Source: Gemmatimonadales bacterium UBA2960
GTDB lineage: Bacteria; Gemmatimonadota; Gemmatimonadetes; Longimicrobiales; Gaopeijiaceae
Direction of reading: 5' to 3'
DNA length: 12,238 nt
Assembly (NCBI GenBank): GCA_002348465.1
Contig: DEBI01000064.1
Location: forward strand, 1-12,238
Part shown: in pieces, positions 6,934-12,238 of the stretch
How positions within the stretch are numbered: position 1 is the first letter of the stretch
Layout of the letters: each line of letters starts with the position of its first letter
Notes under the pieces: generated by a model
The model's database searches: none
Seen by the model: the letters and a program-made list of their open reading frames with translations, nothing else
What the model was told of the DNA's origin: nothing
Made by a program: the position numbers and the translations under genes

Positions 6934-8280
6934 TCAGCTGGTGGCCTGAATCTCTGCCGCAACCTCCTGAACCTGGTCGAGCACACGCAGAAGATTTCCG
7001 CTCCAGAGCATTCCAATTTCTTGTTCTGTGTAACCTCTACGAACAAGCTCTAGTGTGACATTAAATGTTTCAGAAGCGTCATCCCATCCAGCAACACCAC
7101 CTCCACCATCGAAGTCCGAGCTTATGCCGACGTGCTCTAGGCCGATGAGTTCGACTAAATAATCGATATGATCGACTAGGTCTGCGACGCTCACGGGCTC
7201 GGGCATGCTCTCCATATCAGCCATGCGCTGCTCGGCGGCAGCCTGCACGTCTTGATACTCCTGCATGAAGGTCTCTCGTTCTCCGTCATCCATACCCTGC
7301 ATACTCATGAACATCGCCCTGCGCCCTCCTACGGGTAGCTCAAACCCACGCTCTTCCGCTACCTCACGCATTATCGATTGAGCCGCCTCATTGAAAGCGC
7401 GATCCTTGTCTGGCCGGAGATAGCTTCTAAAAGCCACCGTCTGAACTACCCCCCCGTTCTCCTTAAGGGCGAGTAGCTGCTCATCATCCATGTTGCGAGA
7501 ATGATCTCCTAAGGCTCTTGCAGCTGAATGTGAAGCAATAACCGGAGCTCTACTCAACTCTAGGGTCTGGAGATTCGCCTCTTTGGAAGGATGCGAAAGG
7601 TCAATCATGATCCCCCAGCGGTTCATCTCTGAAACTACCTCTTTACCTAGGTCACTTAGCCCTCCATGCAACCAGTCTTCTAATGCCTCTCCGGTATTTG
7701 AATCGGAGAGCTGACTATGTCCGTTGTGTGCCAAAGACATATAACGTCCACCTCGCTCAGCGAACTCTTTCACACGTCCGATATCCATTCCAACCGGATA
7801 ACCGTTCTCGATTCCAATCATGGCTACCTTCTTTCCTTCTTCGGAAAGACGCCGCACGTCGTCAGATGTTAGCGCCAAGCCAATCTGGTCTGGAGCAATC
7901 TCCGATGTAAGCGCATGAATAGCGTCAAACTTACCAATCGCCTGTTCATACGCCTCGTCGAACCCCGCTTTCGTCAGGTCTCCCTGCCCGACATATACGA
8001 TCATCCAAGAGACGTCGAGCCCTCCGGCTACCATTTTGGGCAGGTTGACTTGCGTCTCTAGGTCCATCGTGTAATTGCGTTCCGCAGTGAAATTGGCCGG
8101 ACTGATGTCGTCGTGCGTGTCCAGTGTGATCACGCGCTCGTGAATCCCTAGTGCTCGAGCTCGGAGTTCCTCCTCGGACTCAGACCCTACGCACGCAGGC
8201 ATAACAGAGAGCGCCGCTAGCGTGGCTATTTTTAAGCACCTCTCAAAAGAGGTGAATCGGTTATCAATTGAGATATTCAT
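6934..8280 (-). CDS. Membrane dipeptidase, peptidase family M19, lipoprotein
   Basis: A 448-residue zinc dipeptidase of the renal dipeptidase family. Residues 1-30 are a lipoprotein signal with a basic n-region and a near-lipobox M-P-A-C; Cys30 would be lipidated, tethering it to the envelope. Metal-site residues are present: His56 and Asp58 (D-T-H-D-D), the bridging Glu158 (I-G-I-E-N-G), His230 (D-L-S-H-P) and His251 (A-S-H-S-A); the 21-residue His-His gap is that of the human enzyme. Asp389 (S-S-D-F-D-G-G) fits the catalytic Asp. A Met-rich, charged insert lies at about 320-360. Family members cleave dipeptides, often with relaxed C-terminal stereochemistry. The frame extends to 8307, but A-A-G-G-G at 8286-8290, 5 nt before the ATG at 8280, fixes the start. 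It is the first gene of the minus-strand operon, and its TGA overlaps a possible start of the DUF1028 gene. Confidence 0.94.
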   Translation of the reverse strand: MNISIDNRFTSFERCLKIATLAALSVMPACVGSESEEELRARALGIHERVITLDTHDDISPANFTAERNYTMDLETQVNLPKMVAGGLDVSWMIVYVGQGDLTKAGFDEAYEQAIGKFDAIHALTSEIAPDQIGLALTSDDVRRLSEEGKKVAMIGIENGYPVGMDIGRVKEFAERGGRYMSLAHNGHSQLSDSNTGEALEDWLHGGLSDLGKEVVSEMNRWGIMIDLSHPSKEANLQTLELSRAPVIASHSAARALGDHSRNMDDEQLLALKENGGVVQTVAFRSYLRPDKDRAFNEAAQSIMREVAEERGFELPVGGRRAMFMSMQGMDDGERETFMQEYQDVQAAAEQRMADMESMPEPVSVADLVDHIDYLVELIGLEHVGISSDFDGGGGVAGWDDASETFNVTLELVRRGYTEQEIGMLWSGNLLRVLDQVQEVAAEIQATS

Positions 8281-8285
8281 TAGCA

Positions 8286-8290
8286 CCCTT
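8286..8290 (-). promoter_or_regulatory. Ribosome binding site deciding the dipeptidase start
   Basis: AAGGG on the minus strand with 5 nt to the ATG at 8280. It lies within the extended frame from 8307, so the shorter start is preferred; the shorter start also gives a normal lipoprotein signal length. Confidence 0.6.
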
Positions 8291-8537
8291 GGTTTCGGAT
8301 TAGGCACGGGACCGGAGTCGCTGGGGGGCAGTCAACCTACCGACACCTCGGCGATCAGCCCAGCGCCCAGGACAATGAGTGGAATATGGAACCGAACATG
8401 ATCACTTCCTCACCGGGTCGTCCCCCTTCAAACACTATCCAACGAGAGCTCGAGGCTATGCGCTCCCACGTCTCGAAAGATTGCAGGGCATGGCTCTGCC
8501 CCCTACCATCGGCCGGAGACTCTCCTAGGAGCTATCC
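8291..8537. other. Divergent intergenic region between peptidase and molybdoenzyme operons
   Basis: About 250 bases with no supported gene; it should carry promoters for the M19-DUF1028-S9 unit (minus) and the molybdenum enzyme (plus). I could not find a convincing sigma-70 pair on either strand: a TTGACT on the minus strand near 8330 has no -10 at a suitable distance. A small inverted repeat GGGCA-6 nt-TGCCC occurs near 8487-8502, too short to assign. AGGAG at 8527-8531, 6 nt before the GTG at 8538, is a strong ribosome binding site for the 2Fe-2S subunit. Confidence 0.45.
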
Positions 8538-9164
8538 GTGAGCGAACCGACTGCCGCCATCAATCCCACGTTTGACCAGCAAGTGCGCTGGTCTCGGCGA
8601 GACTTTATAAAAAGTGTCATCGCGACGGGCTCGACAGTATCTGGTCTCTCTTACTTCGGCACCGGAACAAAAATCTCAGCCGCACAAGTTGTAGGCTCCG
8701 AGCGGCTGCTCGCACTTTCTGTTAATCGCCAGACACGACGGGTTGATGTGTTACCGAACGAAACACTGGCAACAACGCTCCGATATAAACTCGGGCTAAC
8801 GGGTTCCAAGCTCGGATGCGATCGAGGCGAATGCGGCGCCTGCACCGTGCTGATTGAGAATATATCTACCTACGCGTGCTCTACTCTGACACACCGAGTT
8901 CGGGACCGAGCCATTCTGACCGTGGAAGGACTCGAGGACGAGGACGGCACTCTCCATCCAGTCCAGCAAGCCTTCATCGACGAACTCGGTCCGCAATGCG
9001 GGTTCTGTACACCAGGCCAAGTGATGTCGGCAGTGGGACTCCTTAGGGCGAACCCGAATCCGACACGAGAGGAAGCTAAGGTGGCAATGTCCGGAAACCT
9101 TTGTCGATGTGGCGCATACGAGCACTACCTCAATGGCGTTATGCGCGCTGCTCAGGAGGTTTGA
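8538..9164 (+). CDS. Tat-exported 2Fe-2S subunit of a xanthine dehydrogenase-family enzyme
   Basis: A 208-residue small subunit that carries electrons from the molybdenum site to the FAD subunit. Residues 19-25 form a twin-arginine motif (S-R-R-D-F-I-K) followed by a mildly hydrophobic stretch and A-A|Q, so the complex is probably exported folded, as with PaoA of E. coli. Eight cysteines bind two 2Fe-2S clusters: the plant-ferredoxin type at Cys94, 99, 102 and 114 (G-C-D-R-G-E-C-G-A-C) and the second at Cys154, 157, 189 and 191 (C-G-F-C-T-P-G and N-L-C-R-C-G-A-Y). This is the standard set. The GTG at 8538 is chosen because AGGAG lies 6 nt upstream and an in-frame TAG at 8526-8528 blocks any extension. 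The next gene begins 1 nt after the stop, with its ribosome binding site inside this reading frame, so translation is likely coupled. Confidence 0.93.
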   Translation: MSEPTAAINPTFDQQVRWSRRDFIKSVIATGSTVSGLSYFGTGTKISAAQVVGSERLLALSVNRQTRRVDVLPNETLATTLRYKLGLTGSKLGCDRGECGACTVLIENISTYACSTLTHRVRDRAILTVEGLEDEDGTLHPVQQAFIDELGPQCGFCTPGQVMSAVGLLRANPNPTREEAKVAMSGNLCRCGAYEHYLNGVMRAAQEV

Positions 9165-9165
9165 C

Positions 9166-11562
9166 ATGGCCAAGTTGATAGGGAAGGACTTCACGCCCCC
9201 CGACGTCCGGGCCAAGGTCACTGGGACCGCCAAGTACGCTGAAGACTTCCGCATGGACGGTATGTTGTACTGTCGGCTAATGAAATCGCCGATGCCACAT
9301 GCAATCGTACACAATATCGATGCTGATAGAGCACTTGGATTGCCAGGTGTAGTCGCAATTTTGACCGCGGACGAAGTCCCGATCCAGGCAGCTCCAGGAA
9401 ACAACATCCTAACGAACGAACCACACTTCCTAGGCGAACCAATACTTGCCGTAGCAGCTGAATCAGAAGCGGCCGCGCAAAACGCGATTGATGCGATCGA
9501 GCTCGATATTGAACCCAAGCCGTTCTGCACCGATCCACTCAACAGCCTCCGCCCGCACGGGCCGAACGCGAGAACTGAGGGCAATACATTTTCACGTCAG
9601 GACGGTGTCTTCGAACACAAGTGGACTGAAGAGGATTTTGCCGGAGAGGCTGAAGGCGAAATGCCGATGGGTGCCCCTGGATCCGAATGGGAGTTCGGAG
9701 ACCTTGAATCTGGCTTCAAGGAGTCAGTCCTAGTTCTCGACGAGAGCTTCGTTACCGCAAGCACCGCCCATCACTCTATGGAGCCCCGAACCGCATTTGC
9801 TTACTGGCGCAATGGTACCTGCTACCTACATGGGTCCGCTCAGAGCCAAGCGATCGTTCATCCCGGCTTGGCGAACTACATCGGCATCGACCCAGAGAAT
9901 CTAGTTTTTATCTCAGAGTTTTGCGGAGGTGGCTTCGGATCCAAGGCGGGCGCGTATCCGATCATGTCGATCCCGGCGCACATGTCCCGAAAGACAGGGC
10001 GACCCGTCATGATGCGGATCAGCAGGTCAGAGGAGTACTTCCTAGGCTCTGCTAGGTGTGGATTCCAGGGACGGGTAAAAATGGGTTTCCGAGCGGACGG
10101 GCGACTCGCAGCATGCGACCTGTACATCGTTCAGGAGAACGGTCCAAATACTGGATTTGGCGACCTCGGTAGTGCTGCGGGAGCGATCTCTTTGGTCTAC
10201 ACGCCAGAATCGATGCGATACCGAGGAGTCCAAGTTCTCACGAACACACCGCCGCGTGGTGCTCAGAGAGGACCGGGCCAGAACCAGATCGCATGTGCGA
10301 TCGAACCACTGATGGACAAGGCAGCTCGAGAGCTCGGACTCGACCCAGTCCAAGTCAGAAGCATCAACGCTCCGGACAGTTCAGCGCTCTATGGAAGCAA
10401 TAGAGGAAGAGTTACAAGCGCCCACCTAGGAGAAGCGCTCGACGCTGGAGCGGAGCAATTCGGATGGAAAGAACGTCGGGCGCGTAGTGGCCAACGAAAC
10501 GGTTCGAAGGTGCGTGGCGTAGGGGTTGGCCAAGCTTACCATTCGGCCGGATCCAGCGGGTTTGATGGGCTAGTCCGTATTGACCGGGACGGGGTTCTCC
10601 ACATCCACACCGGTGTAGGAAATCTCGGGACATATTCGTACGCGGCGACATCTCGTGTAGCAGCCGAAGTCCTAGATTACGACTGGGATAGGTGTGTCAT
10701 CCACAGGGGTAACTCCAGTAGACATCTGCCATGGAACAACGGTCAGTTCGGAAGTAACACCTCGTTCACAATGACCCGTACAAACTACGTAGCGGCCATG
10801 GACGCGTTGCAGAAGCTGAAGCAGATCGCATCAATGAGAATAGGGGGGCGACCTGACGACTGGGACGCGAAAGAAGAAATGCTCATCCATCGCGACAACG
10901 GTGGTTGGCGCATGAGTTACGCCCAGGCGGCGAGATGGGCGATCGAAATGGGCGGAGCCTACAGCGGAATGAATCTTCCCGAAGACATTAACCCTATGAC
11001 ACGACGATCAGCCGAAGCCCTCGCCGGAACGGGACTGGTCGGTGTCGCGCGGGACCCTCGGCATAACGGGACAGTGCCGGCTTTAGCTGTCGGTTTCGTA
11101 GAAATCGAGTTAGACCTAGAGACCGGACAAGTGGAGATCTTGGATTACACCGGAGTCGCAGACTGTGGAGTGGTACTTCATCCACAGTCTTTGGCGACAC
11201 AAGTGCGAGGTGGCGCGGTAATGGGTTTCGGCATGGCTCTAACGGAACGGCACGTCTATGACTCAAAGTGGGGCTTACCTGCTGCCGTTGGGCTCTATCA
11301 GGCCAAGCCGCCAACGTATCTAGACGTCCCGACTGAAACGCAATGGTCCGCGGTCGAGGTTCCCGATCCAGAAAACCCTGTCGGCGCAAAGGGTATCGGA
11401 GAACCTCTTATGGGATGCGCAGCAGCTGCCGTGCTCTGTGCCGTATCAGACGCCCTTGGAGGGTACTACTTCAACCGTAATCCGATCGCGACAGATATGA
11501 TTGTGAACGCAGCGGCGAACCGCATGCCTTCCCAGCATCCCCTCGCAGTCAACAGTCAGTAG
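9166..11562 (+). CDS. Molybdopterin-binding large subunit, xanthine dehydrogenase/aldehyde oxidase family
   Basis: A 798-residue catalytic subunit of a molybdenum hydroxylase. The N-terminal a/b-hammerhead domain has R-A-K-V-T-G-T-A-K-Y-A-E-D and G-E-P-I-L-A-V-A-A. The cofactor domains include G-G-G-F-G-S-K at 254-260, a loop R-G-A-Q-R-G-P-G-Q at 364-372 where other members carry the active-site loop, and V-G-A-K-G-I-G-E-P with the expected catalytic Glu746. The loop is neither the A-Y-R-C-S-F-R of CO dehydrogenase nor the R-G-A-G-R of form II CoxL, so CO oxidation is not supported; the substrate is probably an aldehyde or N-heterocycle, but that is a guess. An acidic, Met/Gly-rich insert spans about residues 160-187. 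There is no signal peptide of its own; it would be exported with the Tat-bearing small subunit. The frame reaches back to 9109, but AGGAGG at 9154-9159 and family homology from M-A-K-L-I-G fix the ATG at 9166. Confidence 0.93.
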   Translation: MAKLIGKDFTPPDVRAKVTGTAKYAEDFRMDGMLYCRLMKSPMPHAIVHNIDADRALGLPGVVAILTADEVPIQAAPGNNILTNEPHFLGEPILAVAAESEAAAQNAIDAIELDIEPKPFCTDPLNSLRPHGPNARTEGNTFSRQDGVFEHKWTEEDFAGEAEGEMPMGAPGSEWEFGDLESGFKESVLVLDESFVTASTAHHSMEPRTAFAYWRNGTCYLHGSAQSQAIVHPGLANYIGIDPENLVFISEFCGGGFGSKAGAYPIMSIPAHMSRKTGRPVMMRISRSEEYFLGSARCGFQGRVKMGFRADGRLAACDLYIVQENGPNTGFGDLGSAAGAISLVYTPESMRYRGVQVLTNTPPRGAQRGPGQNQIACAIEPLMDKAARELGLDPVQVRSINAPDSSALYGSNRGRVTSAHLGEALDAGAEQFGWKERRARSGQRNGSKVRGVGVGQAYHSAGSSGFDGLVRIDRDGVLHIHTGVGNLGTYSYAATSRVAAEVLDYDWDRCVIHRGNSSRHLPWNNGQFGSNTSFTMTRTNYVAAMDALQKLKQIASMRIGGRPDDWDAKEEMLIHRDNGGWRMSYAQAARWAIEMGGAYSGMNLPEDINPMTRRSAEALAGTGLVGVARDPRHNGTVPALAVGFVEIELDLETGQVEILDYTGVADCGVVLHPQSLATQVRGGAVMGFGMALTERHVYDSKWGLPAAVGLYQAKPPTYLDVPTETQWSAVEVPDPENPVGAKGIGEPLMGCAAAAVLCAVSDALGGYYFNRNPIATDMIVNAAANRMPSQHPLAVNSQ

Positions 11563-11570
11563 GAGAGAGC

Positions 11571-12238
11571 ATGCTAAGCGATGCGATGACCGGATTCGAC
11601 TTACTGCAGCCCACGACGATTGCGGATGCTATCGAATTATTGGATCGGTACGATCGGGACGCGTGGATACTTGCAGGGGGCTACGACAGTCTCGACTGGT
11701 TCAAGGACCGCGTGAAGAAGCCGAAAGTGGTGATCGACCTAGAAGGTATCGATGAACTAAGGGGTATCCGGCCAATAGAAAGCGGACTTGAGATCGGAGC
11801 GATTACACAACTCACAAGTATTGAGCAAAATGATCTCATACGTTCGAGCTTCCCGCTGCTGGCGGAGGCGACATCCAAGGTCGCAAGCCCGCAAATTCGC
11901 AACGCCGGCACGATCGGCGGCAACCTATGCCAAGACACACGCTGCTGGTATTACCGCTACGGAGTGGATTGCTACCGAGCCGGTGGGAACACCTGCTATG
12001 CCGCCGCACCGGAAGCGATGAACCGTGAGCACGCCATCTTCGATGCTAGCCGATGTGTCGCGGTATCTCCATCTGACACCGCACCCGCGCTAGTTGCTCT
12101 CGATGCCGTAATGGTGGTACACAGTGCGAGGGGCAAACGAAGCGTAGCCGCGGCCGACTTCTTCATGCCACCATCCCGCGACATCCAACGGATGACCGTG
12201 CTCGAACCGGGCGACCTTCTCACGGCAATCCAGATCCC
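11571..12238 (+). CDS. FAD-binding subunit with extra Fe-S cysteines, cut by window edge
   Basis: Starts at the ATG at 11571, 8 nt after the large-subunit stop, with AGGAG 5 nt upstream, and is open to the window end (222 residues seen; family members have about 290-340). It matches the FAD-binding domain of the molybdenum hydroxylase medium subunit: A-G-G-Y-D-S-L at 35-41 (FAD motif 1) and the second FAD motif in P-Q-I-R-N-A-G-T-I-G-G-N at 107-118. After it come Cys125 (T-R-C-W-Y-Y-R), Cys134, Cys142 and Cys162 (R-C-V-A-V-S-P-S-D), which line up with the four-cysteine pattern of PaoB of E. coli. There they bind a [4Fe-4S] cluster in addition to FAD; 4-hydroxybenzoyl-CoA reductase has a related extra cluster. 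The role is to pass electrons from the 2Fe-2S clusters through FAD to an acceptor not visible here. Confidence 0.92.
   Translation, partial: MLSDAMTGFDLLQPTTIADAIELLDRYDRDAWILAGGYDSLDWFKDRVKKPKVVIDLEGIDELRGIRPIESGLEIGAITQLTSIEQNDLIRSSFPLLAEATSKVASPQIRNAGTIGGNLCQDTRCWYYRYGVDCYRAGGNTCYAAAPEAMNREHAIFDASRCVAVSPSDTAPALVALDAVMVVHSARGKRSVAAADFFMPPSRDIQRMTVLEPGDLLTAIQI

Noticed and set aside
8487..8502. Inverted repeat GGGCA-TGCCC before the 2Fe-2S subunit gene, considered as operator or terminator
   Set aside because: Only five base pairs and no T-run; expected by chance in a sequence of this composition.
8796..9584. Minus-strand 262-codon frame opposite the molybdenum enzyme genes
   Set aside because: It spans two strongly supported plus-strand genes with intact cofactor motifs; its Ser/Ala-rich translation has no family features, so it is a shadow frame.
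9166..11562. Carbon monoxide dehydrogenase large subunit (CoxL)
   Set aside because: The form I active-site sequence A-Y-R-C-S-F-R is absent and the loop reads R-G-A-Q-R-G-P-G; the small subunit is Tat-exported, unlike CO dehydrogenase.

Overview
The window reads as ordinary chromosomal DNA from a Gram-negative bacterium of moderate GC content. Evidence for an outer membrane includes lipobox lipoproteins, a predicted barrel-like protein and several Sec or Tat signal peptides. The mix of a large secreted S9 peptidase, an M19 lipoprotein dipeptidase, a secreted DUF1028 protein and a three-subunit molybdenum hydroxylase recalls uncultivated Gemmatimonadota or Acidobacteriota genomes. That placement is inference from remembered gene content. 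No rRNA, tRNA, transposase, integrase, CRISPR array or phage gene was recognised.

Layout. (1) Positions 1-789, minus strand: a small secreted, possibly outer-membrane protein, followed 6 nt later by a lipoprotein gene that runs off the left edge. (2) Positions 1074-3025, plus strand: a YajQ-family nucleotide-binding protein, then 17 nt later an amidase-signature hydrolase with an intact Lys-Ser-Ser triad. (3) Positions 3069-8280, minus strand: a tight three-gene unit transcribed from right to left. It encodes an M19 dipeptidase lipoprotein, a secreted DUF1028 (Ntn-fold) protein with a TPR-like tail, and a secreted S9 prolyl-oligopeptidase-family peptidase. All three carry export signals, so this looks like an envelope peptide-degradation operon. 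(4) Positions 8538-12238, plus strand, divergent from (3): a Tat-exported xanthine dehydrogenase/aldehyde oxidase-family enzyme. The order is 2Fe-2S subunit, molybdopterin subunit, FAD subunit, and the FAD subunit is cut by the right edge.

How the genes fit together. In (3) an endo/oligopeptidase and a dipeptidase would work in sequence on peptides outside the cytoplasm, and the DUF1028 protein sits translationally linked between them. In (4) the small subunit has an RR signal (S-R-R-D-F-I-K), and the FAD subunit carries the extra four-cysteine pattern known from PaoB of the E. coli periplasmic aldehyde oxidoreductase. A folded Fe-S/FAD/molybdenum complex exported through Tat is therefore the best reading; its substrate cannot be read from the sequence.

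Several starts were moved from the longest ORF to internal codons with good Shine-Dalgarno sequences (positions 789, 5852, 8280 and 9166; also 6901 with less certainty). I found no clearly undescribed system. The most unusual items are the secreted DUF1028 protein with a propeptide-like segment, and the molybdenum enzyme, whose large subunit has a non-canonical active-site loop.
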